A stretch of 5,975 nucleotides of DNA from Microcaldota archaeon (GTDB taxonomy: Archaea; Micrarchaeota; Micrarchaeia; Micrarchaeales; CABMGC01): NCBI GenBank assembly GCA_028866975.1, contig JAGWHG010000040.1, positions 1-5,975 of the forward strand, read 5' to 3'. Made by a program: the position numbers and the translations under genes. This document shows, in pieces, positions 1 through 5,821 of this stretch. The notes under the pieces were generated by a model. That model searched no databases, was not told where the DNA came from, and saw only the letters and a program-made list of their open reading frames with translations. Each line of letters starts with the position of its first letter. The stretch's first letter is position 1.

Positions 1-393
1 GCGGTGATCGGAATCGGAGAGGCAACCGCAACGCAGACGTCCAATCGGGCGACGGTCGCAATCGAAAACACCCTTAAGAGTCCGCTGCTCGATGTAGACC
101 TTAGCACCGCAAAGAAGGCGCTTGTCAATATCATCGGGGGCGAGGACCTAACGCTGCGCGAAGCAGAATCGATCTTCCAGGAAGTCGCAGGAAGGATGAA
201 CGATGAGGGGCTTATGAAGTGGGGAGCTAGGATAGACAACACGATGCACAAGAGCGCAGTCAAGGTCATGGTGGTCTTGGGCGGAGTCGAGTTCGCCGAG
301 TACACCGAAACCGGGATAAAGAAGGGGATTGCGCAGCAAGAGGACATAGACCTCGACGAGATATTCGAAGTCGAGAGCAAGGGTAAGAAGTAG
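1..393 (+). CDS. ftsZ: Cell division protein FtsZ, C-terminal part (5' end outside window)
   Basis: Tubulin-like GTPase that polymerises into the cytoplasmic division ring. Only the last 130 residues are present; the frame is open to the left edge, so the GTG at 4 is an internal codon and not the start. The visible part is the end of the FtsZ fold: a VIGIGEA motif matching the conserved MIGIGE of archaeal FtsZ, then SPLLDVDL, then a GGEDLTLREAE loop-helix (family GGxDLTLxEA), then KWGARID and the final beta strand (VKVMVVLGG). A charged tail of about 30 residues follows (EEDID-like acidic, ending in lysines). The GTP-binding half is not in the window. The adjacent downstream secE is typical of FtsZ1 loci in euryarchaea, and motifs such as MIGxGE and ALVNxxGG also fit FtsZ1, but assignment to FtsZ1 rather than FtsZ2 is tentative. 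The family call is very safe. Confidence 0.96.
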   Translation, partial: AVIGIGEATATQTSNRATVAIENTLKSPLLDVDLSTAKKALVNIIGGEDLTLREAESIFQEVAGRMNDEGLMKWGARIDNTMHKSAVKVMVVLGGVEFAEYTETGIKKGIAQQEDIDLDEIFEVESKGKK

Positions 394-396
394 CCC

Positions 397-405
397 TCTA
401 AATAC
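397..405 (+). promoter_or_regulatory. Probable TATA box for secE-NFACT unit
   Basis: The short gap after ftsZ contains the AT-rich element TCTAAATAC. Its centre lies about 26 bp upstream of the ATG at 427, the usual distance from an archaeal TATA box to the transcription start. If used, the mRNA would be leaderless, beginning at or next to that ATG. No Shine-Dalgarno-like sequence precedes the start, which agrees. Motif and spacing are seen; promoter activity is inferred. Confidence 0.5.
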
Positions 406-426
406 CTTATTTCCCAATTAGATTTG

Positions 427-621
427 ATGAGCATGAATTTCAATCCGCTCCCAGGCATCAAGAGCTTCTATGAGAACGCAAGGCACATACTCAACATCAG
501 CTACAAGCCCAAGATGGAGCACTTCCAAAGGACGATGAAGATAGTGCTCTTCGGCACGCTTATTGTCGGCATACTGGGCTACCTGATCTCTTTGATAGTT
601 ACGCTCATTGTAGGTCACTGA
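427..621 (+). CDS. secE: Preprotein translocase subunit SecE (Sec61 gamma)
   Basis: Small essential clamp subunit of the SecYEG/Sec61 protein-conducting channel in the cytoplasmic membrane. The 64-residue product has the archaeal/eukaryotic Sec61-gamma layout: an amphipathic N-terminal helix (FYENARHILNISYKP), the conserved KPKMEHFQRTMKI segment that lies along the membrane surface (family pattern KPxxxEFxxxxK), and one C-terminal transmembrane helix at about residues 38-61 (TLIVGILGYLISLIV). The length is normal for archaeal SecE. I chose ATG 427 over the in-frame TTG 424 because it fits the TATA-box spacing of a leaderless message; ATG 436 is also possible. It lies 33 nt after ftsZ, a familiar archaeal neighbour, but nusG does not follow as it often does. 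The NFACT gene begins 3 nt after its stop, implying co-transcription. Confidence 0.93.
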   Translation: MSMNFNPLPGIKSFYENARHILNISYKPKMEHFQRTMKIVLFGTLIVGILGYLISLIVTLIVGH

Positions 622-624
622 ATT

Positions 625-1398
625 GTGCTGGGCATGGAGATCGAGGTGGACCTGGCAAAGTCGGCGCAGGACAACGCAAACGACTATTTCTACAAGTCAA
701 AGAGAGCCAAACGCAAGAAGGAGGGGGCAGAGCAGAGCGTTAGGGAGCTGGAAAAAAAGCTAGAAGATGCAGAGCAGAGGCTGCAGAAGATAGAAAAGAA
801 GAAAATCAAGGTCATTGCAAAGAGAGAGTGGTATGAAAAGTTTCACTGGTTCTTTGCAAGCAACGCAATGCTTGCGGTAGGGGGCAGGGATGCAGCGCAG
901 AATGAACTGATAAACTCAAGGCATTTTGAGGAGAAGGATCTCTTTTTCCATGCAGACATATTCGGCGCATCGGTAGTCGTGCTAAAGAACGGGATTGATG
1001 CTAGCAGGGAAGTTAAAGAGGAGGTTGCGCAATTTGCTGCCTGTTATTCAAGTGCTTGGAAAGAGGGGCAGACAACAGTCAATGTTTACTCATTGAAAAG
1101 AGAGCAGGTCACAAAATCCAAGAGCGGCGGATCGCTCGGCACTGGTGCATTCGCAATGTCGGGAGAGAGGGAGTGGTTCAAGAATGTCAAATTGGAACTT
1201 GTGGCATTTATTGCAGACGGAAGGCTCAATGTTGTTCCTGGCAAGACCGCAGAGGTTACCAAGGCGCAGGGGCTGCACATAACACTGGGCGATGCGAAGA
1301 AGTCAGATGCCGCAAAGCTCATCTCCAAAAGGCTTGGATACGACGACATTGATTATGTAATGCAGCAGTTCCCCACCGGGGGATTCAAGATTAAATAG
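625..1398 (+). CDS. Short NFACT-R (DUF814) protein with coiled coil; C-terminal half of archaeal NEMF/Rqc2
   Basis: The 257-residue protein matches the middle and end of archaeal NEMF/Rqc2/RqcH proteins, which bind stalled large ribosomal subunits. Residues 7-35 carry the pattern VDLxKSAxxNAxxYF...KxEGA found just after the NFACT-N/HhH region in full-length proteins. Residues 33-65 are a highly charged heptad-like coiled coil. Residues 67-155 are the NFACT-R core: REWYEKFHWFFASN (67-80), GGRDAAQNE (86-94) and FFHADIFGAS (107-116), then a conserved CYSSAW. The end carries GAFAMSGEREWF, a KKSDAAK segment and FPTGGFKIK, as in archaeal homologues. The NFACT-N domain, which binds tRNA and drives C-terminal tailing in characterised Rqc2/RqcH, is absent, so ribosome or RNA binding is the only inferable role. 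The GTG start has AGGT 9 nt upstream (612-615) inside the end of secE; ATG 634 is an alternative. Full-length archaeal homologues are about 600-700 residues. No frame disruption is seen, so it is not an obvious decay product. Confidence 0.88.
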   Translation: MLGMEIEVDLAKSAQDNANDYFYKSKRAKRKKEGAEQSVRELEKKLEDAEQRLQKIEKKKIKVIAKREWYEKFHWFFASNAMLAVGGRDAAQNELINSRHFEEKDLFFHADIFGASVVVLKNGIDASREVKEEVAQFAACYSSAWKEGQTTVNVYSLKREQVTKSKSGGSLGTGAFAMSGEREWFKNVKLELVAFIADGRLNVVPGKTAEVTKAQGLHITLGDAKKSDAAKLISKRLGYDDIDYVMQQFPTGGFKIK

Positions 1399-1400
1399 GC

Positions 1401-1408
1401 TTTTATAC
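1401..1408 (+). promoter_or_regulatory. Probable TATA box for RpiB-like/HTH/gdhA operon
   Basis: TTTTATAC lies immediately after the NFACT stop codon. Its centre is about 31 bp before the ATG at 1436, so transcription would be expected to begin around 1430, giving a leaderless or nearly leaderless message. It is the only good TATA-like element I see ahead of the closely packed genes up to 4032. Function is inferred from sequence and position. Confidence 0.5.
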
Positions 1409-1435
1409 ATTTCAAGGGCATTAGTATTGGGTTCA

Positions 1436-2074
1436 ATGAAGGTATACGTAATCAGCAGCGTGCCTTCCGGAGGGGAGGAGATAACTGATGTTCTTGACGA
1501 TTCCAATGTGAGCGTCATCTCCAAGGAGGTGTCTGACGACATCGAAGACGTGCAGGCTGAGATAGAAAAGCATGTTGAGAACGGAAGATCGGACATGCTG
1601 ATATACGTAACAGACGACGCCATTGGCGCCGGGATTGCGCTCAATAAGATGGAGGGCGTGCGCGCGGCAACCTGCAACAACTCGGAGGATGTTGCAGCGG
1701 CAAGGGCAAGCGGCGCAAATGTCATAATACTGCCAGAGGGCAAGGCAGACAAAGAGGACATAGCAAATGCCATAGCAAAGGGAGGCTCGGGATTCGGAAA
1801 GATCCTTCAAAAGCCAAGGCCGCAGCAGGCCAGAAGGCCAAGCAGGCCCCAAGAGAGGCAGCAGCAGTCGTATGAGCAGGAATACGATGATTACCAGCAG
1901 AAAAAGGAGAACGGAGCCCCGATCACGATAAACATAAAAATGCCAAAGCTCTTCGGCCCAAAGAAGGCAAAGGTCCAAAAAGAGGAACCTGAAGAGAGGG
2001 CGGCTCCGCCGATGGGAAAGCCGAGGAGCGGGCTGCTTGGCAAGATAAAGGACGAGCTCGGAATATTGGACTGA
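1436..2074 (+). CDS. RpiB/LacA-fold protein without catalytic residues, with disordered C-terminal tail
   Basis: The 212-residue protein has an N-terminal domain (residues 1-116) that follows the RpiB/LacAB sugar-phosphate isomerase fold: KVYVISS first strand, a helix and strand, MLIYVTDDAIGAGIALNK (54-71), MEGVRAATC (72-80) and GANVIILPEG (93-102). These align with RpiB's ILICGTGIGxSIAANK, GIRAA and NDxNVLALG. The functional positions differ: SDHAG is SSVPS, the catalytic CGTG is TDDA, and the NDxNV-preceding His is Ala91. It is therefore probably not an isomerase; a binding or regulatory role is inferred. Residues 121-196 are Gln/Pro/Arg/Glu/Lys-rich and look disordered, interrupted by a strand-like hydrophobic ITINIKMPKLFGP (163-175). 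The protein ends in a short amphipathic helix, GLLGKIKDELGIL (199-211). ATG 1436 is preferred over TTG 1427 because RpiB begins directly with the first strand. The HTH gene starts 5 nt downstream. Fold confidence is good; function is unknown. Confidence 0.72.
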   Translation: MKVYVISSVPSGGEEITDVLDDSNVSVISKEVSDDIEDVQAEIEKHVENGRSDMLIYVTDDAIGAGIALNKMEGVRAATCNNSEDVAAARASGANVIILPEGKADKEDIANAIAKGGSGFGKILQKPRPQQARRPSRPQERQQQSYEQEYDDYQQKKENGAPITINIKMPKLFGPKKAKVQKEEPEERAAPPMGKPRSGLLGKIKDELGILD

Positions 2075-2079
2075 TCGCA

Positions 2080-2424
2080 ATGGAAGAACTGCTGTGCAGG
2101 ACGATTACAAAGCTGGTGCTCCCAGCCGTGCGCGCATCGGTATCGGAAAAGCTGCACAAGGAGCACGGCTACACTCAGGAGAAGATTGCAGACAAGATAG
2201 GGATAGTCCAAGTCGGTGTCGGCAAGTACCTAAACGGAAAGTACTCGCAAGAGGTGCGCGACATAAAAGAGTACATAGACGAGAACGAACTCAGCGAGCC
2301 GATAATAAAGGGAATACTAGGCGGCTGCAGCCTAAAGGAGACTGAGAGGCAGATAGACATACTCTGCAATGACAGCAACCTCATCGACTTTGCGATGCGC
2401 TACATAGTAGCGCTCAACAGATGA
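2080..2424 (+). CDS. XRE-type helix-turn-helix transcriptional regulator (COG2522-like)
   Basis: A 114-residue predicted DNA-binding protein. An N-terminal helix with LVLPAVRASVSEKL (12-25) resembles the LPAIRAxIAxEL start of the archaeal COG2522 regulators. The helix-turn-helix follows at about 31-53: YTQEKIADKIGIVQVGVGKY then LNGKYS, matching the usual sQxeiAxxLGitqaaVSqYLsGK. The recognition helix is slightly unusual, with GVGKY in place of AVSQY. A helical C-terminal half (60-114) contains two cysteines (C84, C96) but not a clear CxxC pair. The gene starts 5 nt after the RpiB-like stop with no clear Shine-Dalgarno sequence. Its stop overlaps the first possible gdhA start in an ATGA (2421-2424), so translation may be coupled. 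Position suggests control of its own operon including gdhA; the target and ligand cannot be read from sequence. Confidence 0.8.
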   Translation: MEELLCRTITKLVLPAVRASVSEKLHKEHGYTQEKIADKIGIVQVGVGKYLNGKYSQEVRDIKEYIDENELSEPIIKGILGGCSLKETERQIDILCNDSNLIDFAMRYIVALNR

Positions 2425-2432
2425 TGCTTATT

Positions 2433-2436
2433 GGTG
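2433..2436 (+). promoter_or_regulatory. Ribosome binding site deciding gdhA start
   Basis: GGTG lies 5 nt before the ATG at 2442 and is part of the archaeal GGAGGTGAT anti-16S complement. It supports 2442 rather than the in-frame ATGs at 2421 and 2424. The resulting N-terminus, MEELDPFKIA, aligns with the Pyrococcus enzyme start, MVEQDPYEIV. Confidence 0.55.
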
Positions 2437-2441
2437 TAAAA

Positions 2442-3704
2442 ATGGAAGAGTTGGATCCTTTCAAAATAGCGCAGCAGCAGCTGGACAAGGCAGCTGAGAT
2501 AATGAAGCTCGATAAGCAGGTGCTTGCGATGCTCCGAGAACCGATGCAGATAGTGACGGTGCAGGTTCCTTGCCGCATGCGCGACGGAACAACAAAGACG
2601 TTCACGGGCTTTAGGGTCCTATACAACAATGCGCGCGGGCCAGGAAAGGGGGGCATAAGGTTCCACCCAGAAGAGAACATCGACACGGTCAAGGCGCTCT
2701 CCGCATGGATGACATGGAAGTGCTCGCTTGCAAACATTCAGTTCGGAGGGGCGAAGGGCGGAATAATCTGCGATCCAAAGAAGCTCAACGAGCGCGAGCT
2801 CGAAAGCCTGTCTAGGAACTACATAAGGGCGATATCTAGGTTCATAGGCCCAGAGATCGACATACCAGCTCCGGATGTCTACACGACGCCGCAGATAATG
2901 GCGTGGATGATGGACGAGTACAGCAAGATAAAGGAGCACAACGTCTTCGGCGTGATAACCGGAAAGCCGCTCGAGGTGTGGGGATCTGAGGGCAGGAACG
3001 ACTCGACGGCGATGGGCGCGATGTATATACTTAGGGAAGCAGCAAAACTCAAGAAGATAAATCTGAAGAAGGCGACAGTCGCAGTCCAGGGATTCGGCAA
3101 TGCTGGCCACTTCGCATTCGAGCTCGCATCGAAGATGTTCGGCTGCAGGATCGTCGCCATAAGCGACTCTGAAGGTGGAGTGTATTCCGAGAAGGGACTC
3201 GACCTCGCCAAGCTTGAAGAAGCTAAGAAACGCACAGGGTCTGTGCAGGGATATAGCGGCGCAAAGAAGATAACAAATGAGGAGCTATTGGAGCTAAATG
3301 TCGACATACTGATACCTGCCGCAATCGAGAATCAGATCACCGGCAAGAACGGAGACAAGATAAAGGCAAAGATACTCCTAGAGCTTGCGAACGGGCCGGT
3401 CACGCCAGAAGCCGATGAAGCGCTTGCCAGGAAGGGCGTGTTTGACCTGCCAGACTTCCTAGTCAACTCAGGCGGGGTCATAGGATCGTACTTTGAGTGG
3501 ATACAAAACCAGCAAGGATACTACTGGACGCGTGAGGAGTTCGACCAAAAGCTCGATGTAATTGTGACGAAGTCGTTTAAGGATGTGATGGCCACGCAAA
3601 AAGAGTACGCAGACAAGGGCAAGAAGATACAGCCCAGGATGGCTGCGTACATCATAGCAGTGGGGAGAGTCGCTGCTGCCATGAAAGCAAGGGGATGGTA
3701 CTGA
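2442..3704 (+). CDS. gdhA: Glutamate dehydrogenase (NAD(P)+), hexameric archaeal type
   Basis: Cytoplasmic enzyme that interconverts glutamate and 2-oxoglutarate plus ammonia, linking nitrogen and central carbon metabolism. From ATG 2442 it is 420 residues, the same length I recall for the Pyrococcus furiosus enzyme, and it aligns without gaps of note. The N-terminal substrate domain has GPGKGGIRFHPEE (67-79, Lys69), AWMTWK (88-93, Lys93), GGAKGGI (102-108, catalytic Lys105) and IPAPDVYTTPQIMAWM (141-156, catalytic Asp145). The Rossmann domain has GFGNAGHF (217-224) with SDSEGG (241-246) after the second strand, then PAAIENQIT, ANGPVTPEAD (316-325) and NSGGVIGSYFEW (342-353). All main catalytic residues are present. 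One deviation is WGSEGRNDST (180-189), where relatives usually have GGSxGRxxAT. Coenzyme preference cannot be read safely. It follows the HTH gene with possible ATGA overlap and precedes a coupled orphan gene. Confidence 0.97.
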   Translation: MEELDPFKIAQQQLDKAAEIMKLDKQVLAMLREPMQIVTVQVPCRMRDGTTKTFTGFRVLYNNARGPGKGGIRFHPEENIDTVKALSAWMTWKCSLANIQFGGAKGGIICDPKKLNERELESLSRNYIRAISRFIGPEIDIPAPDVYTTPQIMAWMMDEYSKIKEHNVFGVITGKPLEVWGSEGRNDSTAMGAMYILREAAKLKKINLKKATVAVQGFGNAGHFAFELASKMFGCRIVAISDSEGGVYSEKGLDLAKLEEAKKRTGSVQGYSGAKKITNEELLELNVDILIPAAIENQITGKNGDKIKAKILLELANGPVTPEADEALARKGVFDLPDFLVNSGGVIGSYFEWIQNQQGYYWTREEFDQKLDVIVTKSFKDVMATQKEYADKGKKIQPRMAAYIIAVGRVAAAMKARGWY

Positions 3705-3710
3705 GGAGAT
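3703..3710 (+). promoter_or_regulatory. Strong Shine-Dalgarno for the 105-residue orphan
   Basis: GAGGAGAT overlaps the gdhA stop codon (3702-3704). It ends 4 nt before the GTG at 3715, and its GGAG core ends 6 nt before it. It is the clearest Shine-Dalgarno in the window, supporting the GTG start and translation from the gdhA message. Confidence 0.65.
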
Positions 3711-3714
3711 TTGA

Positions 3715-4032
3715 GTGCTCAGCAAGTCAGACAGGATTGACATGTGGGAACTGCAGGAGAGGGTAGCTAGGCGCGTCGCAACTCTTGCAAACGACCACCT
3801 CTTCCCTTATCAAGCGCGTAGGGAGCTAAACACTATATCGGAAAAGCTAAGGCCGCACTTCTCAGAACTCGAAGAGCTAATCGAAATTAAGGCGGGCCTA
3901 GAGGAGGTCTCAAAGGACAGGAACGGCGTCCTAAGCAGAGAGCAGCGCGGAGAGGTGTTTGCTGCGGCATGCTGGATAGAGGATTTTATCACAGAACTCA
4001 AAATGAGGGAGTCTTCTACAACGCCAAAGTGA
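3715..4032 (+). CDS. Hypothetical protein, 105 residues, helical; coupled to gdhA
   Basis: I do not recognise this family. The product is soluble, charged and almost entirely helix-forming. There is an N-terminal helix with WELQERVARRVATLANDHLF (11-30), then PYQARRELNTISEKL (31-45), an acidic helix FSELEELIEIKAGLEEVSK (49-67), a DRNG turn, and a last helix REQRGEVFAAACWIEDFITELK (75-96) with one cysteine. There is no signal peptide, transmembrane segment or recognisable metal site. It is likely a real gene: it starts 10 nt after gdhA behind a good Shine-Dalgarno sequence, uses the same codon style as its neighbours, and its stop lies 7 bp from the converging polX stop. Position suggests co-expression with gdhA; a role in modulating that enzyme is only a guess. 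No homology evidence is available here. Confidence 0.7.
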   Translation: MLSKSDRIDMWELQERVARRVATLANDHLFPYQARRELNTISEKLRPHFSELEELIEIKAGLEEVSKDRNGVLSREQRGEVFAAACWIEDFITELKMRESSTTPK

Positions 4033-4039
4033 AGCTGCG

Positions 4040-5767
4040 TCACTTGAACAGCTTGAGCATTTTGTCTAAGGGCAGCGTGTTTATGACATCGCCCTTAGTG
4101 AGCCATCCTCGCCTTGCGGTGCCTATGCCGTAGCGCAACAGATTCATCTGGTCGACCCAGTGCGTATCCGAATCGATGCAAAACTTGAGGCCGTATTTCC
4201 TTGCCTTGATTATGTTCTCATCGTTTAGATCCAGACGATCCGGCTGCGAATTTATCTCCATCGCAACGCCCATGTCCTTTGCGACCTCGAAAACCTTGTC
4301 AAGATCGAGCTGTATCGGCTCGCGCTTGTTGATCAGCCTGCCTGTCGGGTGGCCGAGTATGCTTATGCGGTTTTCTTTCATCGCCTTGATTACCCTCTTT
4401 GTCATCTCCTCCTTGCCCATGTTCGTGTTTGCGTGGACTGACGCAAGGACATAGTCCATTTGGTCTAGCGTTTTCTTATCGAGGTCTAGTGAGCCGTCCT
4501 TTAGAATGTCTGTTTCTGCGCTCTTGAGTATCTTTATCTTGCCGTCGAGCTTGCCGTTCAGTTTATCGACGGTTTTGAAGAAATCTTGCATCTGCCGATC
4601 GTTTAGCCCTTTCTCGACGTAGAGGCTCTTGGTGTGGTTGGTTATCCCGATGTATTCGTATCCCTGCTTGATTGCTGCCGCGACGATGCCATCGAGCTTG
4701 TCGGTGACGCCGCCGAGGGGGTTTGCGTGCGTGTGCAGATCACCACGAATGTCGCTAAGCTCGACTAGTTTTGGCAGCTTGTGCTGCTGCGCAAGCTCTA
4801 TCTCGCCCCTTGCTTCGCGCATCTCTGGCTCTATGTAATCTACGCCGAGGGCGTTGTATATGTCCTGCTCGGTCTTGCTTGCGATGTTCTTGCCCTTCTT
4901 ATCCGACAGCTGGTATTCGTTGAGGCTATAGCCCTTGCGCACGGCAATTTGCCGCAGCTGCACGCCGTGGTCCTTGCTGCCGGTGAAGTATTGCAGTGCG
5001 GCGCCGAAGCTGCTCTTCTCGATTATCCTAAAGTCGCAGTTCAGCCCCACTTTTAGCACGACAGAGATCTTTGTAGGGCCCTTTGCGATTATGCTCTGCA
5101 CCTCTCGCATCGCAGTTATTGTTTTTTCCACTTCCGATTGCTTTTCCGATATGACCAAGATGTCTAGGTCGCCGACGGTCTCGCGCATTCGCCTGGTTGA
5201 TCCCGCCACGATTGCGTCTTCTACCGCCTTCGACTCTTTCAGCTGCGCCACTAGCGCCTCTGCGACCGGCAGTGCGGCCCCAAGCAGCATCCTGCCTCCG
5301 CTCTTCTCTAGGAATTCTATCCCCTTCTTTATTTCCTCCTCGCTCCTCTCGCCGAATCCCTCAAGGTCCCTTATTTTGTGCTTGTCTATGGCCTTCTTGA
5401 GGTCGGCGATATTCTTCACGCCCAAGGATTTGTAGAGCTTGAATGCCTTCTTTGCGCCCATGCTCTGGATCTTTGTAAGGGCGGTGAAGTCGAGGGGGTA
5501 CTTTTTCTTGAGCTCTTGGTACTTTTTTATCTTGCCGGTCTTGACGTACTCGATTATGTGCGAGGCTATCGTCTTGCCGACTCCTGGGATCTCGCGAAGC
5601 GCCTCCTCCCCGCCCTTCCTAAACACATACTCAACGTCTTCTTGCATCGTATCCAAAGTCATTGCGGCCTTTCTGTACGCCCTGACTTCAAAAAAGCGGT
5701 CCTCCCCTTCCAAATCAAGCATGCTTGCGATTTCCTCTAGGATTTCGGCCAGCTTCTTGTTTGACAT
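4040..5767 (-). CDS. polX: PolX-type DNA polymerase (family X polymerase + PHP domain)
   Basis: Bacterial/archaeal PolX is a gap-filling repair polymerase fused to a PHP phosphoesterase with 3'-5' exonuclease or AP-endonuclease activity. This 575-residue protein is full length. The N-terminal 8-kDa-like domain has a helix-hairpin-helix at 57-72 (REIPGVGKTIASHIIE), further HhH-like segments follow near 98-115 and 135-150, and the polymerase palm has GSTRRMRETVGDLDILV (189-205) with catalytic Asp200 and Asp202, third Asp245 in CDFRI, and YFTGS (260-264). The PHP domain (about 340-575) shows DLHTH (His345, His347), TNHT (His378), AETDIL (Glu418), ASVH (His445), GHPTGRL (His473), EINSQPDRLDL (504-514) and DSDTH (Asp534, His536). 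Two positions differ from the norm: the Asp of the usual HTTWSDG is Gly352, and the TDH Asp is Asn377. The polymerase site looks intact; PHP activity is uncertain. It is transcribed divergently from the second ftsZ and ends 7 bp from the orphan gene. Start ATG is preceded by a TATA-like element 28 bp away. Confidence 0.96.
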   Translation of the reverse strand: MSNKKLAEILEEIASMLDLEGEDRFFEVRAYRKAAMTLDTMQEDVEYVFRKGGEEALREIPGVGKTIASHIIEYVKTGKIKKYQELKKKYPLDFTALTKIQSMGAKKAFKLYKSLGVKNIADLKKAIDKHKIRDLEGFGERSEEEIKKGIEFLEKSGGRMLLGAALPVAEALVAQLKESKAVEDAIVAGSTRRMRETVGDLDILVISEKQSEVEKTITAMREVQSIIAKGPTKISVVLKVGLNCDFRIIEKSSFGAALQYFTGSKDHGVQLRQIAVRKGYSLNEYQLSDKKGKNIASKTEQDIYNALGVDYIEPEMREARGEIELAQQHKLPKLVELSDIRGDLHTHANPLGGVTDKLDGIVAAAIKQGYEYIGITNHTKSLYVEKGLNDRQMQDFFKTVDKLNGKLDGKIKILKSAETDILKDGSLDLDKKTLDQMDYVLASVHANTNMGKEEMTKRVIKAMKENRISILGHPTGRLINKREPIQLDLDKVFEVAKDMGVAMEINSQPDRLDLNDENIIKARKYGLKFCIDSDTHWVDQMNLLRYGIGTARRGWLTKGDVINTLPLDKMLKLFK

Positions 5768-5790
5768 GATTAGCTAATGTAACAAAAAAC

Positions 5791-5798
5791 TAAATATC
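5791..5798 (-). promoter_or_regulatory. Probable TATA box for polX
   Basis: Read on the minus strand, GATATTTA is centred about 28 bp before the polX ATG at 5767. It would give a nearly leaderless transcript, like the other boxes in the window. It sits in the AT-rich 94-bp divergent region 5768-5861, which has no gene. The match is reasonable, but this region offers several AT-rich candidates. Confidence 0.42.
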
Positions 5799-5821
5799 GA
5801 TTTATCAATTCCGATAGAGAG

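Noticed and set aside
1056..1352. Second plus-strand frame within the NFACT-R gene
   Set aside because: It is Cys/Arg-rich with no start context and overlaps conserved NFACT-R sequence in the main frame.
1433..2080. Minus-strand open frame of 215 codons opposite the RpiB-like gene
   Set aside because: It mirrors the coding gene almost exactly, gives a low-complexity Leu/Arg-rich product and has no promoter. The plus strand has a recognisable fold.
2619..3110. Minus-strand open frame of 163 codons inside gdhA
   Set aside because: It is opposite a strongly conserved glutamate dehydrogenase, and the product is an Arg/Tyr/His-rich shadow with no family resemblance.
4033..4039. Possible terminator between the converging orphan and polX genes
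   Set aside because: Only 7 bp separate the stops, with no T-run or hairpin, so any termination signal would have to lie within the coding ends.
4935..5435. Plus-strand open frame of 166 codons inside polX
   Set aside because: It is a Ser/Phe/Pro-rich antisense shadow of a full-length PolX with conserved motifs throughout.
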